Shown here: positions 40,654 through 52,600 of the stretch, piece after piece
Layout of the letters: each line of letters begins with the position of its first letter
How positions within the stretch are numbered: position 1 is the first letter of the stretch
From: Linnemannia schmuckeri
Lineage: Eukaryota > Mortierellomycota > Mortierellomycetes > Mortierellales > Mortierellaceae
DNA: 64,000 bases
Assembly (NCBI GenBank): GCA_029449235.1
Contig: JANATG010000015.1
Span: 434,001 to 498,000, forward strand
Direction: 5' to 3'
Notes under the pieces: model-generated
Told to the model about the DNA's origin: nothing
Databases searched by the model: none
The model's input: the letters and a program-made list of their open reading frames with translations, nothing else
Made by a program: the position numbers and the translations under genes

Positions 40654-41738
40654 CTTGCTTATATTGCAGTGTCGAGTATGAGTAGACGATGAGAGGATGG
40701 CGCCGTGTTTAAAAGATGGAGTAAAGGATTGGAAAAAGTAAAGAAGAAACAAAGAAAAGAAAGACAGGTGCGACTCGAAGCTCGCAAAAAATAAATGAAA
40801 GGAGACATGAAAAAAGGGCTGAATTATGAATGACGACAAGACGCAGGAGTATAGGATTGGAGGAAGATAGAATTGACGTCGATAGGAATGCACAAGGAGG
40901 TGTGACATGTGTCGTGTTTATGGGTTTTTTTTCTTGCTCCTTAGTCGTTCTTGAGCGCATGTGTATTTGTCAAAGACGCGCTTGACTGCAAGATGTCAAA
41001 TTAAAAGGAAAAAAAAACGAAACGGAGGAAACCCAAAGGGTTTGAGAGTTGTCAGCTAGTGGTTGCACGAGGGACGAAGACCATACGTATCATGATTTTC
41101 CTTGTCCCAGAAGTAAACTCCATAGGCAGACCAAAGGGGCCAACAATGTACGGCTTGATCATACGCGCGACAGCATACGTCGGGGAGATCCTCATGAAGG
41201 ACACCAACAAATGCGCGTTGCTCAATCGGTAAGGCTCGTAGGCGATGATTCCTCAGTGCACGGGGCACACAAGGGTCTCCACCTTCCTGTCCATTTGCAT
41301 ATCGCTTTCGGATTGAAATAACAGACAAGTTGCCCGTTGTTTTTTGAGTGTTTTACTGCACCATTGAGGGTACCATGATTATGGAGTAGCAAAAGGAAGT
41401 GTGAATAGTTGGTGTCTATACCCAAAATAAGTTTCGTGTCTGTTTATGTCTGCAAGGTACTGAGTGAAGAAAACAGAAGAGAGGTGCTTTGGAAAGAGAG
41501 AGGAAATGTCGAGTTTTTGACCGTGCGCACATACCACAGTCACGTACAATCTGCTATGAGTTTGGTTTTCGTGCCCTGACACCATGCTCTTTCCTTCTTT
41601 TTTCTTTTATCTCTCTCTCTTTCTCTTTTATTTACCTCCTTCCTTCTTTTTTTTTATCTCTCGCAATAGCTTTCCTCCTCACCTCTCCACTCAGCGCTTA
41701 CATACCCTCTTACTCTCTCTTTTTTATAAATCAACACC
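40654..41738. other. Intergenic region upstream of the beta-helix gene
   Basis: This is the promoter side of the beta-helix gene and the 5' side of the dead succinyl-CoA ligase gene. A small minus-strand frame at 41056-41328 is listed separately with low confidence. A pyrimidine-rich leader (41584-41738) precedes the ligase start. Confidence 0.5.
41056..41328 (-). CDS. Possible small ORF, 90 residues, unknown
   Basis: This open frame starts MSVISIRKRY and ends in CNH. It has a mixed composition with Cys and Trp residues (CWPLWSAYGVYFW) rather than low complexity, which is why it is listed. No family is recognised. It may be a chance frame or the last exon of an unrecognised gene. Confidence 0.2.
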   Translation of the reverse strand: MSVISIRKRYANGQEGGDPCVPRALRNHRLRALPIEQRAFVGVLHEDLPDVCCRAYDQAVHCWPLWSAYGVYFWDKENHDTYGLRPSCNH

Positions 41739-44408
41739 ATGCTCCGTACTTTCAGGTCCGCTTCCGTTGCTGCCAGGGCCATGGAAAGGAAGAGAAGATA
41801 AAGATAATGAGCAACTCAAAACGATATCATGCATTGGCATGGCGCCAGGACCCCCCTACCTCCGCTACTAGTTCACAGGAGGACATCATTCAGGATTCAT
41901 GGATTCATCAGGGTTGCACAACATCAAGCAGAAGCACGGAGGGTGAGGATTGTTTATCTGAGTTAGACGAAAGAGAGGACACAGCATCAAAACAGAGGGG
42001 TTTGAGCAAGAAAGGAAGGGTAAGTGCGATTTTGTTCAAGGACGTCCATTTCCAACCGAAACATCATCAGAGCGACCGACCGACCAATCGGCTATTTTGT
42101 TGGACGGCAGGAAATGGCGGAAAGAGCGAGATGTGCGACCACTCGTCACACTGCAAGGTGCGATAGGCATGGATTGGCATGTCGTGAGTAGTGACGCCGG
42201 CTTAGTTTGCAGTCTAACGAAGAACGGGAAGACGAAGAAGTGAAAAGAAGGCAGTAAAAAAGAAAAGTCATGTCTGTGGTCTATCATCGGATCGGATCTT
42301 ATTATTTCGCGATTGAGGTGTATGTGTGAGGGATGCGTGTTGGCAGGTGTATTAAGTTGACACCCAACTCTCTCCTCGCGTTTTTCTTTATTTGTCAATG
42401 ACTCGTTTTGTTTGCGTTTGCTAAAAAGTATTGTTGGTCTTCTCTCCTTTCACGTCATGCCTCCCTCGGTTTCAATGGTGATAGCCCCGCATGAACACTG
42501 TCGGTCAAAAGCAGAAGCGATTCCTCTCCATCCATGAGTACCTGTCGATGGAGCTCCTTCAGAAGCAGGGTATCAAGATACTTCGAGGAGACGTTTCCAA
42601 AACCGGGCCGGAAGCATACGCTGTCGCGAAGAACCTCGGTCAGTTCATTTTGGTGTCGCCGTGTATCTTTCTATCAACCAAAGGACCAATCTTACACGTC
42701 CGTCGTTCCGCATCGCATTATGCGCTTGCGTTTCAATATTTTACCTGTTTGACCCCATGCGCACTGCACGTGTATCGATTGTCAAGTTCGATCGACTTTT
42801 CCGCGAGCGAGGGTATTGTCCATCGACAGGTGGTTTGACAGCGAGAGAGTGGATTGCATGCGACATGGAAACACTCTGGATACCAGGACAAGCTCTCACA
42901 TATCGCCGTGAACCATTAGTTGTACGAGTGTTAGGGAAGGGCGTCATTTTTTGCACAAACAAGGTTGTCGACAGGAGTGAAAAAGACACGTATTTGATCC
43001 CTAGATCGGATACTGCACAGTCGGGCTGAGCGTAGATACTGAGCGCACTGACATTGGGACAGATCAAACAGAAATGGTGTGTTATTATGTTGTCGTTGAC
43101 GCCTACTTTTCGTTCCTTTTTTTCTATGGTAAAGGAATGGAGGATATGGTTATCAAGGCTCAGGTCCTTGCTGGCGAACGTGGCAAGGGTACCTTCAACT
43201 CTGATTTGAAGGGAGGTATCCGTACTATTTCTCGTAAGTCGTCCTCTTTGATCGCTCTAATGCGAACAATGCGGGAATTGATCGCAAGGGAACTTTCATG
43301 GTATACTTTGGGAATACAAGAAACTTACCCAATTTTCTGTCTTTATCTACCACAACATCAATGAAAACAACAAAATACCAGGCCTCGTGAAGCTCAGATG
43401 TTTGCTGAAAAGATGCCGGGCCACAAGTTGGTCACCAAGCAGACGGGGGCAGCTGAGAAGGTGTGCAACTCAGTCTATATCTGCGAACACCAATATGTCC
43501 GTCGCGAACACCAATATGTCCGTCGCGAACACTACTTTGCCGTCCTGATGGATTGCAAGTCTCAGGGACTTGTCATGGTCACCTCATCACAGGGAGGTGT
43601 CGACATTGAATCAGTTGCCGCTGAGAACCCCGAGGCTATCTTGCAACTACCGATTGACATCAACAAGGGTGCCGACCATGGTGCTGTTAGAGATCTGGCG
43701 GAGCGAATGGGATTCACGTCCAAGTGTGTTGATCAGGCGACGCATACTATGATCAAGCTGTATGAACTCTTTACGAGAAGGGTGCCACCATGGTCGAGAT
43801 CAACCCCATGGCCGAGTCTGCCGAACATGGATGCCAAGATCAATTTTGACGACAATGCTGAGTTCCGTCAGAAGGAGGTCCACAGCCTTTGGGATGCCAT
43901 GCACGAGGATCCACGCGAAGTGGCAGCGGTGAAATACAGCCTTAACTACATTGGTCTCGACGGATCGATCAGCTGTCTTGTCAGCGGTGCCGGATTGGCC
44001 ATGTCAACGATGGACATCATCAAGTTGCACCGCGGAGAGCCCGCCAACTTTTTGGACGTCGGTGGTGGAGCCACGGCAGAGCAAGTCACAGAGGCCTTCA
44101 AGATCATCACGCCAGATCCACGCGTGACGATGATCTTTACAAACATCTTTTGAGGCATCATGTCGTGTATGATCATTTCCCAGGGCATCACTGCCGCTGC
44201 ATCGACCCTACAGCTCCAGACCCCCCTTGTGGTGCGTTTGCAAGGGACAGAGATGGACGAGGCCAAGAAACTGATTGCTGAGTCTGGGCTTCGTATCATT
44301 ACGTCGGATGATCCGGGCGATGCGGCCAGCAAGTCTGTCAAACTGACCAAGATGGTCAACATGGCACGCGAGGCCAAGATCAACGTCAGCTTCGAGTTAC
44401 CTATATAA
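41739..44408 (+). pseudogene. Decayed succinyl-CoA ligase beta subunit (LSC2/SUCLA2-type)
   Basis: The frame pieces clearly follow the mitochondrial TCA-cycle enzyme: a presequence-like MLRTFRSASVAARAM, then KRFLSIHEYLSMELL, DMVIKAQVLAGERGKG, FAVLMDCKSQGLVMV, DAKINFDDNAEFRQ, NFLDVGGGA and PLVVRLQGTEMDEAK. Several breaks are visible. The codon for Gly in NIFGGIM is TGA (44151-44153). One T is missing near 43770, so about 20 residues covering YEKGATMVEINP are out of frame until a deletion near 43830 restores it. The junction at 43380 is one base short. A 21-bp unit (EHQYVRR) is duplicated at 43484-43525. The first donor appears to be GA instead of GT. A working copy must exist elsewhere in the genome. 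Confidence 0.85.
43484..43525 (+). repeat. 21-bp in-frame tandem duplication in the dead ligase gene
   Basis: Two identical 21-bp units encode EHQYVRR twice, followed by EHYF. Normal enzymes have this block once (a C-E-x-x-Y-x-R-R-E-x-Y-F pattern). Confidence 0.85.
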
Positions 44409-47400
44409 ATGAACCATTCGCTCTCTTTTTTATGATATGACCATGACAGATAAAGAGTGTAGAAACTTATTTATGAGGAGCTAAAATACAGTGAGAGACT
44501 CAAAAAAAAACAAAACGCACGACGCAAGGAATACTCAAGACTCTACTTTCGCTCTTGGCCATTGCTCTCGTGTACAAACATGTCGTCGTCATGGATTTGC
44601 CTTAAGGCTGTCTCACTGTCAGCGGCCCAGCATTCACCCGCCCCTTCTAGTGTCACGTTTGTTCTCCGTCTGCGCTTGTAGTATTTTACCCTTTTGGTCT
44701 AAACTGTGTCAGTTTGAACAGTCCAGACCAGACCAAGCTCTGTATACCGGATCTTACGCTCGTACTTTTGTGTATGAGATGTCGACCCTAATTTCTCCTA
44801 GTCCTAGCGTCAAAGATGCGGGCAATATATTTTTTCGGATCTTTTCTTCCTGTCATTATCTCTGTGCTCCCTTCGTCTTTTACCTGAACTCTCGAAGAGA
44901 AAAGGGTAGACTTGTCGATCCTTCAACTTCCTCCACATCTTCCCCCAAAAAAAACTTAAAGCCGTGATGACTTTTCGGTGAAATGAAGGAGGGTCGATCC
45001 AATGATGCATCTTCATTTTTTCCGAAGGAGACTAAAGAGCGCGTCAAACGAAAAGAAATCAAGACGAGAAGTGGCGAAGGAACAAAAGAAAGAAAGAAAA
45101 AAAAGTAACGAAGTATGTTGCAATACACACACAAAAAAAACAAGGGTGGGCAATCATTGTAATTGGTTCAAACCGGTAGTTCCCCACTTCAATCACTACT
45201 CCTTGTTTCCGGAAAAGCTATTAGTGCGCGTTTGTTTTTAGCACTCGCTTGGGCGTGAATAGGGCAACAAAAGTCAAACCAAACCCATAGGGTCCTCGTT
45301 TTGCATCCGAGGAGGCCTTCATTGGATTGTGTTCTCGTTGGTTGTTGGAGGAAGGGGAATTGACAGTGGGAAGTGAAGGCAAGGATGAAGGAATGATAAT
45401 TGTTCCCTTGTACCCAAGCTCAACGGCCCTTCCAGATCTCCTTGTCAGAAAGAAGAGCGGCCAGGCAGCCAGCATTCCCCGCGCTTAGACATGTAAACAA
45501 TAACAATTTGGCAAATAGCTTTTGTGGGAACTAACCAAATCGCGGCCAATTTTTTGTTTGTTTGTTTGTGGTTTGTTTTTGACTCTGTCGTTGATAATGA
45601 TGCATGCTCTCGTTTTGTTGTCAAAATAAAGAGGCAATCCTCACAGGTGTGAACAAAAAAGTGCATAGATGTGGCCAGGCATCTTTTCTCTCAAGCGGAT
45701 GAAAGGGCGCTTGTGATATTAGAAAGACTAGGTCTTTAGCTTAAAAACAAGTGCAGCGATAGGCAAATGTTGGAAGGAAAGGGTGCCGTGCCTGAAAGAA
45801 ACAACAACTGTATATATCTATTTGCGCGTATCGGGTGTCATTGTAGCTTTATTTTGCTTCACATTCCCCGCGAAAGGATGATAGATGCTGAATAACTGAT
45901 GTCTCTGAGTGCGGTGGTGTGCAAGGAGTGCGTATCTATGAGAATGCCTGTGTGTGGTTGTTTGTTTTCATGTTTGGAAAAAGGAGGACGTAGCCCTTGA
46001 GGGCTAAAGACAAACATTTGAATGGAATGGCGGGATCTTGCAGCGATGATCGGACCCTCTTTTGCCTGCGTGAACGAAAATATCATTGTCGAAAAGTTAG
46101 GCATCGGTCGCGCGGCTTTATTCTTCTTTAGCATTTTGCCACGTTGAGGAGGAGTTTTTATTTTCTGTTCGGACTTGCCTTTAGGACTGAAAATCTTCAT
46201 AGTGGAGTGGCCTTGAGCATGAGGAGTCATGGCGACATTGTAATAAAAGGAAGGATGAATAGTAGCCTCAGACCCTTCACCTCCAGTAATTGACATAAAT
46301 GGTGTTTTTCTCCACCTTTTCCTTCGGTTTTAATATCGGACTCGAATTACAAGAATCCAATCACGCGATCATTGTCGGAGACCATGCAAAGGTGTAGCTA
46401 AGAAAAGGGCAGGGTATTAAATGAGCGACTGGAAAAGGGGCGAAGCGAGTGTTGAAAGAACAGGGAACCAAGAAAAAGTAGGCGCCCTTAGATTAAAGGG
46501 ACGATGATGATGGTTGAGAATGAGATTCGAGAAAAAGAATGGCTCAGAGGTTTATTTTCGATCCTGTTCGTTCGGAATACGAAAATACGGGGAGTAAAAA
46601 TGAGTTTTACTTGATTTTTTTTCTCCTTATGGCAACCCTTGCAACGCGGGGGAAGGAGATTCAAGTGAGGGGAAGTGAAGGAAGTGCGAAGGGATATGGC
46701 AGAAAGTGGGGAAAAATGAGGAACAAGCACAGAGGTACATGTGTAATCTAGAGTTGCCATGCATGAGATGGATGTGATGATGCACTAGAGAAGAAAATAG
46801 GTACCTTGCCTTGCCACACACTCTGTGAATAGTTTCGCTCTCAGGGTTCTCCCCCGTGTTTTTTTTGTTTCAGTCAGGGGCCAGGATCGGGCAGGCCGAT
46901 TGGCTGGTCGTACCTCATGCCAGAGACGAGCAGGGCGTGTGAGAGGGAAAGAGAAGGCATGTTCTATTCCCCTTTGGAGAAGGGAGGGAAGGGAAGGGAG
47001 GGAGTACGAGTCGGAATCGGAAAGGTGGGGAAACCGCTACATTAAAGGCAATTGTTGAGTTATCACCTCGTATTCTCGTCTACTCTTCATCGGGATATCC
47101 TTCTTGCGTACAGTAGCGTTACGTCCAGATTGTCCATAACCTATTCGAGATCCTCTCCTCGTTCTAGTTGAAGAAGTTGGATTTATGTGCCTGAAAGAAC
47201 ACAAGGAATATACACTTGAAAATGAAGTGGATCAGTGGATCATTTTCTCCAGGCACAGCTCTTTTTTTTTAACGTGCTCCAGGAACATGGACTTTAGTGG
47301 CGTCTATTGATCGCCGTCGTCGATTGTTTGATTTTGCTGCGTTTGTTCATATCAGCTGTCTATCTTGCACTTACATCCTGCTGTTTTTTGTTTGTTATGC

Positions 47401-49014
47401 CTCTTTGTTTGTCGAGTATTCTTGAGAGTCTATAACTGAGTGCGAGGGCTGCCATGAGCAGTCCTTCTCTCACACCCATTCACTGGTTTGACGGCCCATA
47501 TGAATAATTAACGTTTCGTGCTTATGAACAGTGACCCAAAAAAAGTGGATCTTCCCCGCTTTTTTTTATATTTTTCATGAACAGAGAGAGAGAGGGCGTG
47601 TGTGCATGTGCAGTGTGGGGATCGAAATCAAAATATATAGGGTCACGGATTGAATTGCACTTGAGGTTCTATTCAAACAGGGTTGCACAGTTGTTTGTCT
47701 CTATCCGTGGAAAGACCGAATGAGCCAAAGCTGCAGAATGAACGAAGGGGGACTCAAAAAATAAGGAAGAGGCAATCGAGGGTGAGCGGATGTATCTCTT
47801 TTTTTTTCTTCTTCTTTCTAGTCCATCTGCAGGCTGCAAGTGTACTGTAAGACCGATGAACATCCCTCTTCCCCTTTATACGAGACATTTGGAAGCTGAG
47901 GATGTGTCCCTTGTTTTTTTCATTTTGAACCCTCGATCGTCACTTATGAAGGGAAGACATGAACACTTGTCCATGTGCGATGCGATGGAAGTAAAAAGAG
48001 ACTTGATAGTGAGGTTACAATTGTGTTGCTTGTATGATAGGGAAAAAAAGAAAGCGACAAGGGTTTTCAAGATAAAAAAACAACATCAACAACTTGGCTT
48101 TTGGGTATTGCAGTTCTATGTTCATTGCTGAAGGAAAGGAAATAATGCAGCAACGACACAAAGGGACGATGTAAACAAACAAACAAAGACGAGCAAGGAT
48201 CGATTCAAAAGAGAACAAGAACAACTAAGCAAGCAAACAACTGCCCGTGTTTTCATGTACAGCTTTTGTTGTTGTTTTTTTTTCTATGGGATGTGTTATT
48301 CAGTTGAGGAGGCAGACATACACAATTGCCAACCTTACCATAGTCGTTTCTAAAGAAAGTAAAGAATAGCCACCGAATTCAATCACTAACGCGAAGTCTC
48401 TCACTTGACAGGGCAACCTTACTTTTTCTCTGCTTGCCGTTTCCTCGATTTCCTTTTCCCTTTTTTCCCTTCTCGCTCCCTCTCTTTCGCTCGCAACCCA
48501 ATCGAGGCATGCAATTCCTCCGTCAACAATTCGAATGACCACTCAACCATCCTCTGGCCTATCCTGGCCCGTCCTTCTCAATACTCAACAAAAAGAAACT
48601 TTGGCCGTAGGCAACAACAATTTGTTGTCAAAAGGGACGGTCCTCGTATAAATACTCTAGCCCCGACTCTTGACCTCTTCTTTTTTTTCTTCTTTCTTGT
48701 CAATCATAACCATTCTTCCTTTCCATCATCATCCTCATCCTCACCCTCACTTCATCCTCTCCTCTCTTTTTCGCTCTCCTTCCTACCTTAACAAGCAAAT
48801 TCCCCTCTGATCCGATCTATTATACCTCTGGTGTTTCATTCATATAAAGCCCCATCCTACCTTCAGATCGATCTTCTTTCCTCTTCTTCTCCTTTTCTCC
48901 ACATTCTTCTCTTTCTTCCACGTATCTCATCTCATCCCTCTCCTCTCCTCCTTTGCACGTTCCTTCTTTCTTCCCTCAACCTCAAACCTCCATCACAAAT
49001 ATTCATATACAACA
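44409..49014. other. Gene-poor region, 4.6 kb
   Basis: No gene is well supported. The stretch is A/T- and purine-rich with short frames on both strands. One minus-strand frame (45859-46296) is listed separately. The last 600 bp are pyrimidine-rich and form the likely promoter and leader of the gene at 49015. No tRNA-like fold was noticed. Confidence 0.5.
45859..46296 (-). CDS. Possible ORF, 145 residues, unknown
   Basis: This minus-strand frame (start MSITGGEG) is the most protein-like one in the surrounding gene desert: it has mixed composition, is basic in the middle (KSEQKIKTPPQRGKMLKKNK) and has no long homopolymers. No family, signal peptide or membrane helix is recognised. It may be a chance frame. 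Confidence 0.22.
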   Translation of the reverse strand: MSITGGEGSEATIHPSFYYNVAMTPHAQGHSTMKIFSPKGKSEQKIKTPPQRGKMLKKNKAARPMPNFSTMIFSFTQAKEGPIIAARSRHSIQMFVFSPQGLRPPFSKHENKQPHTGILIDTHSLHTTALRDISYSASIILSRGM

Positions 49015-49655
49015 ATGGCTGGAATCCTCGATAACGTTATTTTCGCCGCCTTCCTCTGCCTGATCGGAGGTATCGCCACCTCCTCGCAGGGAGCCGTCAA
49101 TGCCAAGCTCGGTCAATACTCTGGCCAGGGCTTGTCCTCCACCATCGTCTTCTGCATTGGTATGTTTCTTCTCGGCTTCAAGAAAATTGAAAATGGCTTT
49201 TCTGAATAATGTTTTGCCGGGATGCCATTCATTCAAGTCATTCATTCAAGTGAATCAAATAAATAAAAATGTGATTACTAGTTAACTAACCCAGGAACCA
49301 ACCACAAACCTTCTTTTTTCCTTCCATAACAGGTGCACTCACATCGTTGATCTACTTCCTGATCGAAGTCGAGGGTCGCCCACCAGCAGATCTGGCATCG
49401 AGACTCGCCCAGGCACCCTGGTGGACCTGGACCGGAGGAGTGATCGGTGCCCTCTTTGTCATTATCAACATCTTGACCATCCCCAAGCTTGGCGCCGGTA
49501 CGACCTCGGCCATCATTGTCTGTGCCCAGCTGGTGTTCTCTTGCATCATTGACAACTTCCAGTTCTTCGGCATCGCTTACCGCACCTACACCCTCTGGCG
49601 CGGCCTTGCCACCGTCGGTCTCATCGGCTGTGTCGCCGCTATCGCCAAGTTCTAA
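49015..49655 (+). CDS. YdcZ/DUF606 family membrane protein (DMT superfamily)
   Basis: Two exons (49015-49159, 49333-49655) join to 155 residues, the usual length of this half-size transporter family. Five hydrophobic helices are visible, starting with IFAAFLCLIGGIATSSQGAVN, where the Gln-Gly-x-x-Asn after the first helix is typical. WWTWTGGVIGALFVIINI in the middle matches the family's W.GG..G..... motif, and KLGAGTTSAIIVCAQL follows. Bacterial relatives are suspected exporters working as dimers; the substrate here is unknown. The start context is ACAATGG. Confidence 0.82.
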
Positions 49656-52600
49656 GTTGAACTATCCACATTTACTGCATGTCGCAGTGTAGTAACGAGA
49701 GAAGCATTCTCTTTACCCCGCCTCCCTTTTGCACATATTTTTTTATTCTTTCATTTTTTATGGGTACAGATGTAGCTTTTCATCCATTAACTTGGATCTA
49801 CATCCCATGTACACAGTTCTGTGTATGAAACAAATCACGGATACCATGGTGCCTGCATTGCACCAGAGAAGCAGAGTTGTACTATATTTATCTAAGTGAC
49901 AAAAAAACAAATAAAACGAAACGAACATCCCTTTTTGTATCATATCTTTTCAGTTGCTCTTCCCTAACTGTTGCACAGGCGTCCGAGGGTTTGTTGATTT
50001 TTGTAGTTGCTATTGTGGGGGAAGAAAAAGGGTAAGCGAGGCTCGGTGAGTGCGGCGAACAATAATGAGTGGGGAAGAACGGGTAGATCGATTCACTGCT
50101 GGATGAGAGAGTCGAAGAAGGAGAAAAGTTGGTGCACTTTGTTCTTCGTTGCTGATCCGAAACAGTTGGGAACGTTGACGGTACACACTGGTCCCCTTTT
50201 CTCAATTCTATGGTCGTACAAGTAAGTCGGGGCCCCTTTTGCTCTGTTTAGAAAATACTTATGTGGCCATGTTTGGGTCCTCTTCTCGATCGATTGTTGC
50301 TTTATTTATTTTTGGGTTGTCTTAGCTCACCGTCTGCTCCTCCATGGTGTTAGTTAAGTGCCGTAAATATCCAGGGTTACTTGCTGCAATTATACAGGGT
50401 CACCGTACAAGGGCTATTCTGTCGTCGTCATCATCGCACAAGAGAGCACGTCCTACACTGCATTAGGCATAGTGCATCAATTTGGAATGACAAACGTGAG
50501 ATTTCAAAAATGATACGCATAGATTTCAGTGCTGTGATGCATACTGTATGTCCAGGTCGGGACTCTGCCTAGTGAACTGAGTGTCAAAAATAGTCGTGAT
50601 TGCCCAAGTAGAATTTTTAGTTAACACCTGATGCGTCATCATAAAAAAAAGCGGGGTTCTACAAGATTCTTGTGCCAGATCTGGGGTTGTGCCTGCATCC
50701 AACCCGACTCCTGAGCAACTCGTTCATTTTCAGTAATCTGATCAAAAAAAAAAAAAAAACCAAGCCACCATTCAATTAAGCTTAAGGGTCCCGGTACCTG
50801 TCTTCACTTCTCGATTGATCAACCATAACTGATCCTTACAGGATCCCAGAAATGGGAGAGGTGTCGCTACAGAGTCTCCTTGAGCAGCAGGTGAAGAAAT
50901 AAATAATGCGCATTGAGAATTGATCAAAAATCACTGATGGATCAGTCAAAATGTTGTAATGCACGAAAGAAGCTGCTATGGAAATCGTAGGGACGTCCAT
51001 GGGCAGCATCCAAAAATGGGCGCGGCGTTGCTTTAAAGGTTTGTGTGCATGTGTGTGAAAAATGCATGCCGGATTTGGGAAGATGTTGTGGCATGGCGTG
51101 ACTCTTAGATCGGCAACGGGCACACAGAGAGAGGACAGACAACACTTCGCCCTTTTTTGCAGCTCGACGTCACTCATTCGCCAAACAAAACTCAAAATTG
51201 GGCGAATTTTTTTTTATTTCAGAGGGCGAGAAAACGGGAAAAAGAGAAAAGAGGAAAGAGACAGGCGAAGGAGATGGGTGCAAAATAACATGAAATCGAA
51301 GAGAGAGTGTAAGGATAGTGGAAAGGGAAGGGAAAGAATGGGATGTGGAAGAGCCCAGAACAGGTCGTGCTTTGAAAAATATCTTTAAAGGGGAGACGGG
51401 AAAAGTGCCGTTGCATCTTAGTATGAAGTGAGGTAGAGAGATCAATTGACGGTTCGGAGGAAGGTGGTGGCCCTGGAGGGACTCTGAGAGGAAGGGAGTG
51501 ATGGATGGCTAGAAGGAGGAGAGAGGTACGGTAGAAAGGAGGGAAGGAAGGGAACTCTTCCTTCATTGAAAGTCTTCTCTTGAGAAGTTTGCTTGCCACG
51601 CTAATTGTGTCTGAGAACTACAAGGGGTGAAGATTTTGTTCATAGGTGTGGCTGAAGATGTTGTATTTGTTGTTTTTTGTTGTTTGCGTGCGGATTGGAG
51701 GATGGGCCATCTGATCCAAGGCATTCATGCAGCCATCCAAAATGGTGCCAAAAAGAGACCAGTTCTCATCTTCATCGTCTGAATAATATAATAGACTCCT
51801 ATGTGTAAGCTTCAATTAATCTGCAATCCTCCTCTCTCCCTAACTCTCTTACTTTTACTTTGAGGGTGAAGTGGAGGGAAAGTGGTACTTGAAGTGTAAT
51901 AAGTCCGGAGTCCATTCAGGAGGCAGTTAGAAAGAGATAGAGAAGAGGTAGTCCCTCATTGTTCAGCGCAGCTCCAACGGACTTTAAGGTTGCTGTTAAT
52001 GTTGATGGCAAGTGTGTGAGTGTGTGTAAAAGTGCTGCGTAATATGCGTATGTATGAGTGTGTGTGGACCTTTTTTCTTATTCCCTCCTGGTTGCAGCAT
52101 GTTCCTGAGAGACAGCTGTCTAGCTCAATTGCTCGGCGCCCAGTGGGTGCGTGCAGCGGGTATGTGGGTTTGTGTGTGTGTATGTGAGTGTGCTGTGTGA
52201 GTGTGGTGTGTGCTGCTGCGAATGAAATGTGTGTTGTCCCTGCTTCTGCTTGTGCTGCTGTGATGACGAGAGCGGAGCCGAGTCAAAAATTGAAAGAGGA
52301 CAACCAACCAAACACAAAACCAAGGCAAAGTCCGAACTACGGCAAAAGAGGGCGAGAAACACAAAACCCAGAGGGGAGGAGCCAAGCCCGAACCTCGCGA
52401 GGATAAGCCCAGAGAGATGAAAAAAATATAATCATATTGTCCGTCCGCCACTTCATATTTTATTTTTCTTCTCTCTTCTCTTTCTTTTTCTCTCTAATCG
52501 CCCTTCTTCCTATTTCTATTTGCGCTTTGTTCACGCTTCAGATCGGCGATCAGATTCAATCCATCAGCCCCCACTTGGACTCTTCTCATCCCTCAAACCA

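Noticed and set aside
41489..42166. Plus-strand frame of 225 residues
   Set aside because: It overlaps the start and first intron of the dead succinyl-CoA ligase gene in a different frame and shows no domain.
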